64,000 bases of DNA from Nocardioides soli (GTDB lineage Bacteria; Actinomycetota; Actinomycetes; Propionibacteriales; Nocardioidaceae). Shown here piece after piece: positions 32,903 to 41,782 of this stretch. The position numbers and the translations under genes were made by a program. The notes under the pieces are model-generated. The model was not told the DNA's origin and made no database searches. It worked only from the letters and a program-made list of their open reading frames with translations. Position 1 is the stretch's first letter, and each line of letters starts with the position of its first letter. Location of the stretch: positions 124,001-188,000 of the forward strand of contig NZ_JACHWR010000004.1 of NCBI RefSeq assembly GCF_014191495.1, written 5' to 3'.

Positions 32903-34154
32903 TCACGTTCTCCGGTGGAATCGGATCTTGCCGGTGGGGAGGTACGTGGTCTGGTAGGTGGGGTCGTGGATGAGGGTGTGGTGCCAGGCGCACAGGGAGG
33001 CGCCGTCGTCGAGGTTGGTGTGGCCTCCATCGACCCAGTGCTGTTGGTGGTGGGCGTGGAGTCCGATCGTGCGGTCGCAGCCCTCGGCGCGGCAGCCGCG
33101 GTCGCGCAGGAACATGGCGATGCGCTGGTGCTCGCTGTGGTAGCGGCTCCGCCGGCCAAGGTCCAGCGGGACGGAGGCGCTGCCGAGGACGGCGGGGATG
33201 ATGCCGGCCTCGCAGGCGAGCCGGCGGGCCATGGCGGGGCTGACCTGGAAGGCCGGTGTCGAGGACGCCGGCCTTCTCCAGCCGCCCGGTGAGGGTGTCT
33301 TCGTCGATGACGACCACGACGGTGGCGTTGACGCCGCCGGTCTGGGGCAGTCGGTCGGTGGGGTAGCGCTCGATCAGCTCGCACAGCGCCCGGCCGAGCG
33401 CCTCGGGTCCGGGCCTGCGCTCGACGCCGGGGCCCTGGGTGGCGGCCAGGTGCTTGGGGGCGGCCAGCGCCATCAGCATCTTCTTGAGTGCGGCGGCGTG
33501 GTAGGTCGGCAGGGTGAACCGGCCCCGGGTCTTCCCGTCCCCGTCGTCGACCATCGTGACCGAGCAGGCCCGCAGCGCGGCCGCCTCCTGCCGTTGCAGG
33601 ATCTGGGCTTCGTGGGCGTCGGCCTCCTCGGGGGCGATGACCTCCCACAGCCGCCGCCCGAGCCGGCCCAGTGCCTTCGCGTCGTGGTGCCGCGCCTCGG
33701 CGAGCAGATGCGCCTCGGCCTTCTCCCGGGTCTCGGGGCCGAGGTCGGCGGGGAGTCGGTCGACCCACCGGATGACGACCCGCGCCCGCTCGACGTCGAT
33801 CTCCCCGGCCGCGAGCGCCTCCCGCGTCGACGCGTGGGTCTCGAGGTTGTGGCCGAGCCGCACCGCGCCGTACGCGGCCGCCCGCGTGGTCTTCGTCTGG
33901 TGGGCCAGCCAGTTCGCCGCCGACGACGCCCCCACGTCCTGGCCCACATGCATCGTGTCGGCGTGCGCGGCGACCCGGGCCTGCAGTTCGCTGACCTGCG
34001 CCGCCAGCCGGGTCAGCTCGACCAGTGTCGCGCCGGTCTCGGTGGGGTCCATGGACCACACCGACGCATCGGCCACCGCGTCGACGAGGTCGCGCATCCG
34101 CGCGGTCGTCGTCGACACCCGGTGTCGCGGCGTGGCCTGTGCTGTCATGCCCAC
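32903..34154 (-). pseudogene. DUF222/HNH endonuclease gene with a frameshift
   Basis: The first part (34154 down to about 33245) encodes a DUF222 domain (LTRLAAQVSELQARVAAHAD, then GDGKTRGRFTLPTYH). The last part (33232 down to 32903), in another frame, encodes the end of DUF222 and an HNH domain (ARRLACEAGIIPAVLG, then AEGCDRTIGLHAHHQQHWVDGG and CAWHH). The two join if one base is removed in the CTTCCAGGTCAG stretch around 33245-33258. Together they would give a normal-length member of the 13E12-type repeat family. Either the gene is broken or the base is a sequencing error. An intact relative is at 60623-61852. Confidence 0.78.
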
Positions 34155-34274
34155 TACTCAAGCACCCACCACCGACACTCAAGGCCTTGAATCCCCTTAT
34201 TCCACAGGGGTCTGGGTCACGAACAGATCACGATCCAGCGACCTGATCCACACCCCGGCGGGGTGCTTGTGGAC

Positions 34275-34352
34275 GGTGGTTTCGAGGCTCGGGCCTGGCG
34301 GCCCTCACACCTCAACCATCGTGTCCCGGCGGCGGTGGTTTCGAGGCTCAGG
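34275..34352. repeat. Palindromic repeat family A, one full and one half copy
   Basis: Full copy at about 34275-34320, then a half copy at 34333-34352 containing only the GGTGGTTTCGAGGCTCAGGC arm, which ends close to the stop codon of the gene at 34364. The half copy shows that incomplete units occur. Confidence 0.82.
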
Positions 34353-34363
34353 CGCCGTCGCGA

Positions 34364-35092
34364 TCAGCCGCCGACCAGGACCGGTCGAGCGGTGACGACG
34401 CGCAGCGACTGCGGGCTGCCGGGGATCGTCACGGTGCCGGCGACCTCCCGCCACGGGCCGCCGTCGACGCGGAACTCCGCGGCGTATGTCGTGTCCACGC
34501 TCGGCGCGACCCGGCCCCTCCGACGGTAGGAGTGCGTGATCTCCAGGTCCGGGTACGCCGATCCCGGGGACGAGGTCTCGCGCACGTCGCCGTCGCCGAA
34601 GCGCCAACGGAAGCTCGCCGGCCAGATCCGCAGCTCGACCTGACGCCCCAGCAACGGCACGGTGCGGGTGAACTCGCCCTGTTCGGTGTAGAAGTTCGTC
34701 TCGAAGTTCACCAAGGTCCGGCCCCTGGGTGGCTGGATCATCAGTTGCGCCTCGGGCAACGGGATGCGTTGAAATGCGCGTAGCACGAGCCCAGGCGTCA
34801 CCTCGGGCTGAGCTGCGTCGGTGGGGATGTCACAGAACTCGCGCGGGTCGAGATCGAGATCAAGCGCGGTTCGGACGCAGACTGCGTCCCAGTCGGAATC
34901 CCGAGGTGGCACGGCCGCTGGATCCGCGACTGGCTCCTCGGAGCCTGAGCAGTGCATCACGGTCCTGATCTGCACCGCGCCGTCGATCATCGTCTCCTCC
35001 TGGACGTAGCGACACTCAGCGTGCGCCGGCGCAGCTGCGACGGGGACTGTCAGGACGACGCAGGCGGTGGCGAGGAGAGATCGGCAGATCAT
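34364..35092 (-). CDS. Secreted protein of unknown function with a PKD-like region
   Basis: A 242-residue exported protein. The signal peptide is at residues 1-25 (ending APAHA). The middle region (about 90-200) is rich in beta-strand pattern, with FRWRFGDGD, a stretch very like PKD domains, and THSYRRRG further on. Cysteines at about 27, 48, 72 and 87 could form disulfides in the N-terminal part. It overlaps the preceding lipoprotein gene by four bases, so the two are co-translated. No function can be assigned. Confidence 0.68.
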   Translation of the reverse strand: MICRSLLATACVVLTVPVAAAPAHAECRYVQEETMIDGAVQIRTVMHCSGSEEPVADPAAVPPRDSDWDAVCVRTALDLDLDPREFCDIPTDAAQPEVTPGLVLRAFQRIPLPEAQLMIQPPRGRTLVNFETNFYTEQGEFTRTVPLLGRQVELRIWPASFRWRFGDGDVRETSSPGSAYPDLEITHSYRRRGRVAPSVDTTYAAEFRVDGGPWREVAGTVTIPGSPQSLRVVTARPVLVGG

Positions 35093-35622
35093 GAGACGAA
35101 CCCAATGAACCTGACTTGCCAGCCATCGTTGGTCAGCCGGAGCTTGAAGACGACGATGTGCTTCTCGGCTTCGTAAGTCACCGGTTTCGCACCTGCTTCT
35201 GGCACCGTGCGTCCTTCAGCGAACTCGAGTCCGGTCGACACCGTCGCGCTCTTGTCCGTCTGTGACTTGAGATTTGCTGCCTGGACTGTCCAACCCGCCG
35301 TTTCGAAGTGGCCGCCGTTCTTGTAGACCGTCTCGATTGGGTCGAGGATCCCGGCACAGGACCGACAGGTCGGCGACGTTAGCGAGCGCACTGCCGCCAT
35401 GTCTCCGTCCTGGAGAGCGGCGTTCCGTGCCTCCACCCACGCCCGAACGGTCTCCTCCGGGTCCTCAGGGGCAGCCGTCGTCGCACTCGGCGACGTCGGC
35501 GCCTCGGTGGTCGGCAGCGGTGGGGCGGGCTCGGGGTCGTCGTCGGTACACCCGGCCAGCCCGACCGTCGACAGGAGGAGGGCGACGAGGACCGCCCGAG
35601 TACGGCTCACGTCGCCGATCAT
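35089..35622 (-). CDS. DUF6318-type lipoprotein
   Basis: About 177 residues. A lipoprotein signal (LLLSTVGLAGC) is followed by a Pro/Thr-rich linker. The folded part starts EETVRAWVEARNAALQDGDMAAV and holds CRSCAGIL and TVYKNGGHFET, a pattern I associate with the actinobacterial DUF6318 family, an NTF2-like fold. Cell-surface location is predicted. It forms a two-gene operon with the secreted protein encoded at 34364. The ATG at 35622 and GTG at 35610 are both possible starts. Confidence 0.72.
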   Translation of the reverse strand: MIGDVSRTRAVLVALLLSTVGLAGCTDDDPEPAPPLPTTEAPTSPSATTAAPEDPEETVRAWVEARNAALQDGDMAAVRSLTSPTCRSCAGILDPIETVYKNGGHFETAGWTVQAANLKSQTDKSATVSTGLEFAEGRTVPEAGAKPVTYEAEKHIVVFKLRLTNDGWQVRFIGFVS

Positions 35623-35705
35623 TCCCCGACCGGCGACGATGCGAAACGGCCGCGACCGCGGCTGTGGACGGCGCAGGGGTCGGCGCAAGGGAACGCGGGG
35701 CATGG

Positions 35706-36941
35706 TCAGGAGGCGAGGGCGCGCTCGCGACGCCAGCGGTTCCAGTGCCAGTGCAGGTACCGGTCGATCGCGCGTACGACGTGGGCGGACCGGATCGACG
35801 GGAACACGTCGAAGGCGTGCTGGGTACCGGGGAGCTCGGCGTACACGACCGTGGCGCCGGAGGTCTCGCGCAGCCGCTGCACGAACAGCCGCGCCTGGTC
35901 GACCGAGACCAGCGAGTCGTGGGCACCGTGGATCACGAAGAAGTCGGGGGCGTCCGTGCCGACGCGGAGCAGGGGAGTGCCGGCCTCGAAGACGTCGGGG
36001 GCCTCGGCCCAGGTACGACGGACCACCCGCGGCGCCAGGAATTCGTCGCGCATCCGCTCCGCGCTGCGCAGGCCGGTGGAGCCGGCGAAGTCGTAGACGC
36101 CGTAGTGCGGGATCGCGACGGCGACGCTGGTGTCGGAGCCCTCGAATCCGGGCTGGTAGCCGGGGTCGTCGGCGGTGACCGCGGCGAGCGCCGCGAGGTG
36201 ACCACCGGCCGAGCCGCCGGTGATCGCGAGGTAGGCGGGGTCGCCGCCGTACTCCGCGATGTGCTCGCGGATCCACGCGATCGCGCGCTTCACGTCGACG
36301 ATCTGGGCGGGGAAGGGGTCGCGCGGCGCGAGCCGGTAGTTGATCGCGACGCAGACCCAGCCCTTGGCGGCCAGGTGCTGCATCAGCGGGATGCCCTGCT
36401 GGTCCTTCGTGCCGATCGTCCAGGCGCCGCCGTGCACCTGGAGCAGCACCGGCGCGCGCCCGTCGGTGCCCGCTGCGGGACGGTAGACGTCGAGCAGTCC
36501 GCGCCTGCCGTGCTCGGGCGCGTAGGCGACGTCCCTGTCGACGACGACACCGGCGTTGCGCATCCTGAACGGGTTCACCAGCGCGCGCCACGGCGTCGCG
36601 AGCTCGGCCGGGGTCGGCTTCGCGTCGAGCTGCTCGACGTAGTCGACGCCAAGGCCCTCGACGAGCGCGTCCTCGACGTTCGTGCGCGCCCGCCGCGCCT
36701 GGTCGACGAGCACCGCCTGGCCGGCGAGGTTGAGGCCGGCGAGCAGCAGCCCGAGACGCCGTCCCCGGCGTACGACGTGCGCGGCGGTGTCGACCGCGGT
36801 CACCGCCATCAGGTGCGGTGCGAGCTCGCTGGTCAGCCAGCCGGCGGCGAAGGCCGGGATCGCGGCGCGCGGCCCGGGCAGGGGACGCAGCGCGTTGGCG
36901 GTGAGGGCTGCGGTGACGACCTGGCGACGAAGGAACCCCAT
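35706..36941 (-). CDS. Alpha/beta hydrolase, hormone-sensitive-lipase-like esterase
   Basis: A 411-residue protein. An N-terminal hydrophobic region of about 110 residues is followed by the hydrolase domain. HGGAW is the oxyanion-hole HGG motif, GGSAGG carries the nucleophile Ser, HGAHDS the Asp and GTQHAFD the catalytic His. The layout is that of mycobacterial Lip proteins acting on short-chain or steryl esters. It is divergent from fadE28-29 across a KstR-like operator, so it is probably part of the steroid regulon and might release sterol from esters (inference). A -10-like TACATT on the minus strand (36955-36950) lies eight bases before the ATG, suggesting a leaderless message. Confidence 0.8.
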   Translation of the reverse strand: MGFLRRQVVTAALTANALRPLPGPRAAIPAFAAGWLTSELAPHLMAVTAVDTAAHVVRRGRRLGLLLAGLNLAGQAVLVDQARRARTNVEDALVEGLGVDYVEQLDAKPTPAELATPWRALVNPFRMRNAGVVVDRDVAYAPEHGRRGLLDVYRPAAGTDGRAPVLLQVHGGAWTIGTKDQQGIPLMQHLAAKGWVCVAINYRLAPRDPFPAQIVDVKRAIAWIREHIAEYGGDPAYLAITGGSAGGHLAALAAVTADDPGYQPGFEGSDTSVAVAIPHYGVYDFAGSTGLRSAERMRDEFLAPRVVRRTWAEAPDVFEAGTPLLRVGTDAPDFFVIHGAHDSLVSVDQARLFVQRLRETSGATVVYAELPGTQHAFDVFPSIRSAHVVRAIDRYLHWHWNRWRRERALAS

Positions 36942-37014
36942 GGCGGCCAAATGTAGAACCTCCCGCTCACCGCGCCGGGGCATCCTCGCCCTCGACGACC
37001 GCGTCCGGCTAGGG

Positions 37015-37028
37015 TAGAACAAGTTACA
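37015..37028. promoter_or_regulatory. KstR-like operator of the igr-type operon
   Basis: TAGAACAAGTTACA matches every fixed position of TnnAACnnGTTnnA. TACAGT (37025-37030) overlaps its right end and can be the -10 for the fadE28-29 operon. The esterase gene runs in the opposite direction from 36941. Confidence 0.85.
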
Positions 37029-37072
37029 GTTTCCGCGTCGGTAGGTAGCCGAGACGGTGGCAGGAGATGCAC

Positions 37073-39253
37073 GTGACGCAAGAGCTGGAGGCGATCGAGG
37101 CGGTCCGATCGGTCGCGCGGGACGCCCTCGACCGGGCCGGCGAGGACGCCCACGAGACCTGGGCCGCGCTGGCCGGGGCCGGACTGCTGGCACTGCCCGT
37201 GCCCGAGGCGCAGGGCGGTGAGGGCCTCGGACTCGCCGAGGTGGCGGTGCTGCTCCGCGAGACCGGACACCGCGCCGTCCAGCTGCCGGTCTGGGAGACG
37301 CTGTGCTGCGGCGTCCTGACGATCGCGGCGGCGGGCGCCCCGGAGCAGCAGGGGCTGCTGCAGGGCGTGACCACCGGCGACACCCTCCTCACGCCGGCGC
37401 TCCGCGAGGTCGGCGCCGGCATCCCCGACCGGCCGGCCACGACGTACGCCGACGGCGCGGTCAGCGGTCGCAAGATCGGCGTCACGTACGCCGACCGCGC
37501 GACCCGCCTGCTGGTCTCGGCGTCCGACGGCGATCGAGCGGTGGTCGCGCTCGTCGACCCGCACGGCCCCGGCGTCCGGCTGCTCGAGTCGCACTCGTCG
37601 TTCGGCAGCACCCAGCACACCGTGGTGCTCGACGGCGCCCCCGCGCAGCTGCTGCCCGGCGAGCACGCGGCCCGTCTGCTGCGCGAGGTCGCGATCGCCG
37701 GCCTCTGTCTCACCGCGTCCGGCGTGGTCGCGGGCGCCCGTGATCTGACCGCGGAGTACATCAAGGGCCGGACCCAGTTCGGGCGGGCGCTGGCGGAGTT
37801 CCAGGCCGTGGCGATGCAGATCGCCGACGTCTACATCGCCTCGCGCACCCTGGACCTCGCCGCCGACAACGCCGCCTGGCGGATCGGCGCGGGCCTGGAC
37901 GCCGCCGACGACCTCGCGGTCGCGGCGCACTGGACCTGCAGCGAGGCGCCGCAGGCGATGCGCACCTGCCACCACCTGCACGGCGGCATGGGCGTGGACA
38001 TCACCTACCCGATGCATCGCTACTTCTCGTGGGTCACCGACATCGCGCACGCCCTCGGGGCACAGGCCGACGACGTGCGCATCGAGGACCCGACGGCCAA
38101 GAACCTCGAGCTCACCGCCGAGCAGCGGGCGCTCAAGGTCGAGCTGCGCGACTACTTCACGGGCCTCGCCGACGACAACGAGCACCGCGACATGGCGCTC
38201 GACCGGCACGGCGAGACCTACCAGCGCGTGGTGCGCCGGATGGGTGCCGACGGCTGGATGGGCGTCGGGTGGCCGCGCGAGTACGGCGGGCGCGGGCTGG
38301 GTGAGATCGAGCAGACGATCTTCGCCAACGAGGCCCAGCGCGCCGACGTGCACCTGCCGGCCGTCACGCTGCAGACCGTGGGCCCGACGCTGATCCGCTA
38401 CGGCACCGAGCACCAGAAGGACCTGTTCCTGAAGCGGATCCTCGCCGGCGACGTGCACTTCGCCATCGGCTACAGCGAGCCGGACGCCGGCACCGACCTG
38501 GCCTCGCTGCGCACCACCGCGCGCCGCGACGGCGACCACTACGTCGTGAACGGCCAGAAGCTCTGGACCACCGGCGGACACCAGGCCGACTACGTCTGGC
38601 TGGCCTGCCGCACCGATCCGGACGCGCCCAAGCACAAGGGCATCTCGATCCTGATCGTCGACACCACCGACCCCGGCTACTCCTTCACGCCGATCATCAC
38701 CGCCGACCGGGCGCACCACGTCAACGCGACGTACTACAACGACGTCCGGGTGCCCGTGGACATGCTGGTCGGCGAGGAGAACCAGGGCTGGAAGCTGATC
38801 ACCACCCAGCTCAACCACGAGCGCGTGATGCTCGGCCCCGCCGGGCGGCTGGAGGGCCTGCGCGACCGGGTCGCCGCATGGGCCACGAAGGCGGGGGTGG
38901 TCGACCGCCCCGACGTACGCCGCGTGCTGGGCCAGGTCACCACGGTGTTCCGGGTCAACGAGCTGCTCAACTGGGAGGTCGCGCGGGCCGCGGCCGAGGG
39001 GGAGATCTCGGTCGGCGACGCCTCGTCGTCGAAGGTCTTCGCCGCCGACCAGGTGCAGCACCTCGCGGCCGACCTGGTCGACATCGTGCATCGTTACGGC
39101 GACCCCGCGGACCAGGAGACCGACCAGCTGATGACCTACCTCGACGGACAGGCCAAGCGGAACCTCGTGCTCACCTTCGGCGGCGGGGTGCAGGAGGTGC
39201 AGCGCGAGCTGATCGCGATGTTCGGGCTCGGACTGCCCCGGGTGCCGCGATGA
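37073..39253 (+). CDS. fadE28-fadE29: Fused acyl-CoA dehydrogenase FadE28-FadE29 (ChsE2-ChsE1)
   Basis: A protein of about 726 residues with two units in one chain. The first (about 1-340) resembles FadE28/ChsE2: ALPVPEAQGGEGLGLAEVAVLL, IPDRPATTYADG and CHHLHGGMGVDITYPMHRYF. The second (about 345-726) resembles FadE29/ChsE1: LQTVGPTLIRYGTEHQ, GYSEPDAGTDLASLRTTA, YYNDVRVPVDMLVG and LVLTFGGGVQEV. In M. tuberculosis these are two adjacent genes whose products form an alpha2beta2 enzyme that dehydrogenates the 3-carbon steroid side-chain CoA ester. Here they are one polypeptide, in the operon order. Start taken at GTG 37073, six bases after AGGAG; ATG 37067 directly touches that Shine-Dalgarno. 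Confidence 0.9.
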   Translation: MTQELEAIEAVRSVARDALDRAGEDAHETWAALAGAGLLALPVPEAQGGEGLGLAEVAVLLRETGHRAVQLPVWETLCCGVLTIAAAGAPEQQGLLQGVTTGDTLLTPALREVGAGIPDRPATTYADGAVSGRKIGVTYADRATRLLVSASDGDRAVVALVDPHGPGVRLLESHSSFGSTQHTVVLDGAPAQLLPGEHAARLLREVAIAGLCLTASGVVAGARDLTAEYIKGRTQFGRALAEFQAVAMQIADVYIASRTLDLAADNAAWRIGAGLDAADDLAVAAHWTCSEAPQAMRTCHHLHGGMGVDITYPMHRYFSWVTDIAHALGAQADDVRIEDPTAKNLELTAEQRALKVELRDYFTGLADDNEHRDMALDRHGETYQRVVRRMGADGWMGVGWPREYGGRGLGEIEQTIFANEAQRADVHLPAVTLQTVGPTLIRYGTEHQKDLFLKRILAGDVHFAIGYSEPDAGTDLASLRTTARRDGDHYVVNGQKLWTTGGHQADYVWLACRTDPDAPKHKGISILIVDTTDPGYSFTPIITADRAHHVNATYYNDVRVPVDMLVGEENQGWKLITTQLNHERVMLGPAGRLEGLRDRVAAWATKAGVVDRPDVRRVLGQVTTVFRVNELLNWEVARAAAEGEISVGDASSSKVFAADQVQHLAADLVDIVHRYGDPADQETDQLMTYLDGQAKRNLVLTFGGGVQEVQRELIAMFGLGLPRVPR

Positions 39254-39750
39254 CCCACGAGAGGATCATGGCCGAGGCCGAGCGCATCAAGGCGCTCGGC
39301 GAGGCGTCCGAGTCGCGCGCGCCGTACCCCGTCAACCAGCCCACCATCGGCGCCTGGCTCGACGCGATGGGCTACGACAACCAGCGCTTCCGGCAGGGCG
39401 AGGCGCCGCCGTCGATGGCACAGGTGTGGACGATGCCCGGGCTCGGCCGTCGGCGGCCCGACGACGACCCGCTGAGCCGGATGATGGAGCTGCTCACGGC
39501 CGAGGGCTACACCGCCGTGCTCGGCACCAACTGCGAGCAGACCTACGAGCGCTACCTGCGGGTCGGCGAGCAGCTGCGGGTGACGACCGCGCTCGACTCG
39601 GTCGTCGGTCCCAAGAGCACCGCGATGGGTGAGGGCTACTTCGTGACCTCGCGCAACACCTGGTACGTCGTCCATCCCGACGGGCGCAGCGAGAAGGTGG
39701 CCACGATGCTCTTCCGGGTCCTGAAGTTCATCCCGAAGGAGCGCCCGTGA
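39250..39750 (+). CDS. chsH2N: Enoyl-CoA hydratase subunit ChsH2, MaoC-like domain only
   Basis: A 166-residue hot-dog fold protein, like the N-terminal half of ChsH2 (Rv3542c). It has a leading helix (MAEAERIKALGEASESRAPYPVNQPTIGAWLDAMG), then PSMAQVWTMPGLG and NCEQTYERYLRVGEQLRVTT. In the two-gene ChsH1-ChsH2 hydratase of mycobacteria this half provides substrate binding while ChsH1 carries the catalytic residues. It is coupled to the dehydrogenase by ATGA and to the next gene by GTGA. The C-terminal DUF35 half is a separate gene here. Confidence 0.85.
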   Translation: MTHERIMAEAERIKALGEASESRAPYPVNQPTIGAWLDAMGYDNQRFRQGEAPPSMAQVWTMPGLGRRRPDDDPLSRMMELLTAEGYTAVLGTNCEQTYERYLRVGEQLRVTTALDSVVGPKSTAMGEGYFVTSRNTWYVVHPDGRSEKVATMLFRVLKFIPKERP

Positions 39751-40145
39751 CCACCGCCGTGATCCGCCCGATGATCGGGCAGGACTCGCAGTTCTTCTGG
39801 GCCGGTACGGCGGCCGGCGAGCTGCGCATCCAGCGGTGTAACGCCTGCGCGGCGCTGCGCTTCCCGCCCGGCCCCGCCTGCCCCGACTGCGGCGCGCTCG
39901 ACCGGGGGTACGTCGTGGCCGCCGGCACCGGCACCGTCTTCTCCTACGTCGTGCACCGGCACCCGCCCGTGCCCGGCAAGGAGCTGCCGATCGTGATCGC
40001 GCTGATCGACCTCGACGAGGGCGTCCGGATGGTCGGCGAGGTCGTCGACGTCGCCGATGACGAGATCGAGATCGGGATGCGACTGCGGGTGGACTTCAAC
40101 CGCATCGACGACGAGCTCACCCTGCCGATCTGGAGGAAGCAGTGA
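39747..40145 (+). CDS. chsH2C: DUF35 zinc-ribbon/OB-fold protein (ChsH2 C-terminal half)
   Basis: A 132-residue protein. Residues 31-48 form a zinc ribbon, CNAC then CPDC (Cys 31, 34, 45, 48), followed by an OB-fold with GTVFSYVVHRHP and LIDLDEGVRMVGEVV. DUF35 proteins bind the thiolase-like aldolase Ltp2 and are needed for its activity (known for ChsH2-Ltp2). In M. tuberculosis this unit is fused to the hydratase half; here it is separate but overlaps both neighbours by four bases. Confidence 0.88.
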   Translation: MTTAVIRPMIGQDSQFFWAGTAAGELRIQRCNACAALRFPPGPACPDCGALDRGYVVAAGTGTVFSYVVHRHPPVPGKELPIVIALIDLDEGVRMVGEVVDVADDEIEIGMRLRVDFNRIDDELTLPIWRKQ

Positions 40146-40528
40146 CGACCCTGACCGCCGGGCAGCAGCTCCCGGAGTGGAGCCTGCCGCTGACGCCGAC
40201 CACGATCGTGAGCACCGCGATCGCGACCCGCGACTGGCAGGACGTCCACCACGACCGCGACGTCGCCCAGGCCGCGGGCTCGCAGGACATCTTCATGAAC
40301 ATCCTGACCAGCAACGGCCTCGTGGAGCGGTACGTCGTCGACTGGGCCGGCCCCGACACCGAGCTCAAGGGCATCGCCATCCGGCTCGGCGCGCCGGCCC
40401 ACCCCTACGACACGCTGACCTTCACCGGCACCGTCGAGTCGGTCGACGACGGCATCGCCACGATCTCCGTGGTGGGCCGCGTCTCGCTCGGCGACCACGT
40501 GACCGGCACCGTCAAGGTGGCGGTGTGA
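40142..40528 (+). CDS. chsH1: Enoyl-CoA hydratase subunit ChsH1 (MaoC-like)
   Basis: A 128-residue hot-dog protein matching ChsH1 (Rv3541c): IVSTAIATRDWQDVHHDRDVA (residues 22-42, hydratase motif with Asp31 and His36), then DIFMNILTSNGLVERYV and RVSLGDHVTGTV. It hydrates the unsaturated 3-carbon side-chain CoA ester made by FadE28-29, acting with the ChsH2 hot-dog subunit. GTG starts at 40142 and overlaps the DUF35 gene and the next gene by four bases each. Confidence 0.92.
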   Translation: MTTLTAGQQLPEWSLPLTPTTIVSTAIATRDWQDVHHDRDVAQAAGSQDIFMNILTSNGLVERYVVDWAGPDTELKGIAIRLGAPAHPYDTLTFTGTVESVDDGIATISVVGRVSLGDHVTGTVKVAV

Positions 40529-41691
40529 GCAGCCTCTACCGCAAGGCCGCGATCGCCGGCATCGGCGCGACCGAGTTCTCGAAGGCCTCCGGCCGCTCCG
40601 AGCTCCAGCTCTCCGTCGAGGCGGTGCAGCACGCCCTGGCCGACTGCGGCCTGACCCCCGCCGACGTCGACGGCTTCACGACGTTCACGATGGACACCTC
40701 GTCCGAGATCGCGGTCGCCCGCGAGCTCGGCTGCCAGGAGTTGCGCTTCTTCAGCCGGATCAACTTCGGCGGCGGCGGTGCCTGCGCGACCGTGCAGCAG
40801 GCCGCGATGGCGGTCGCCACCGGCGTGGCCGACTGCGTGGTCGCCTACCGCGGCTTCAACGAGCGCTCGGGCTCGCGCTTCGGGCAGTTCTCCGTCGCGG
40901 CCGCGACCCAGGTGAACACCAACGGCCTCGACAACGCCTGGACCTACCCGATGGGGCTCGGTACGCCGGCCGCCACCGTCGCGATGCAGGCCCGGCGCTA
41001 TATGCACGAGTACGGCGCGACCTCCGAGGACTTCGGCCGGGTCGCGGTCGCCGACCGTCGGCACGCGGCCACCAACCCGGCGGCGTTCTTCTACGGCAAG
41101 CCGATCACCCTTGAGGACCACCAGGCCTCCCGGATGATCGTCGACCCGCTGCACCTGCTCGACTGCTGCCAGGAGAGCGACGGCGCGGTGGCCCTCGTCA
41201 TCGTCTCGGCCGAGCGGGCCCGCGACCTGGCGCAGCGCCCGGCGTACATCTCGGCGGCCGCGCAGGGGAGCGGCGTCGACCAGTTCGTGATGACGTCCTA
41301 CTACCGCGACGACATCGGCATCCCCGAGATGGGCGTGGTCGGTCGCGAGCTCTGGCGGCAGTCGGGCCTCGGCCCCGACGACATGCAGATGGCGATCCTC
41401 TACGACCACTTCACGCCGTACGTGCTGATGCAGCTCGAGGAGCTCGGCTTCTGCGGGCGCGGCGAGGCGCCGGGGTTCATCGCCGACGGCGCGATCGAGA
41501 TCGACGGCAAGCTGCCCGTCAACACCCACGGCGGCCAGCTGGGCGAGGCCTACATCCACGGCATGAACGGCATCGCCGAGGGCGTCCGCCAGGTGCGCGG
41601 CACCTCGGTGAACCCCGTCGACGACGTCCAGCACGTGCTCGTCACCGCCGGCACCGGCGTGCCGACCAGCGGCCTCGTGCTGTCGGCGTAG
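40525..41691 (+). CDS. ltp2: Steroid side-chain retro-aldolase Ltp2 (lipid-transfer protein / thiolase-like)
   Basis: A 388-residue thiolase-fold protein of the SCP-x/Ltp2 group. SSLYRKAAIAGIGATEFSK begins the fold, then FGGGGACATVQQAAMAV, and the C-terminal LYDHFTPYVLMQLEELGFCGRGEA and NTHGGQLGEAYIHGMNG. Ltp2 with the DUF35 partner removes the last three-carbon side-chain piece by retro-aldol cleavage, giving propionyl-CoA and a 17-keto steroid (known). The classical thiolase Cys position is not obvious, as expected for the aldolase group. Last gene of the operon; starts with GTG at 40525. Confidence 0.92.
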   Translation: MSSLYRKAAIAGIGATEFSKASGRSELQLSVEAVQHALADCGLTPADVDGFTTFTMDTSSEIAVARELGCQELRFFSRINFGGGGACATVQQAAMAVATGVADCVVAYRGFNERSGSRFGQFSVAAATQVNTNGLDNAWTYPMGLGTPAATVAMQARRYMHEYGATSEDFGRVAVADRRHAATNPAAFFYGKPITLEDHQASRMIVDPLHLLDCCQESDGAVALVIVSAERARDLAQRPAYISAAAQGSGVDQFVMTSYYRDDIGIPEMGVVGRELWRQSGLGPDDMQMAILYDHFTPYVLMQLEELGFCGRGEAPGFIADGAIEIDGKLPVNTHGGQLGEAYIHGMNGIAEGVRQVRGTSVNPVDDVQHVLVTAGTGVPTSGLVLSA

Positions 41692-41782
41692 GGCGGGCGC
41701 AGGGCGGTCCATGCCGGTGTAGTGCGGCTCACCCACGTGTCGCGTTCCGACGCGGAAGGCCGCACATCTAGGGTGCTGGGTG

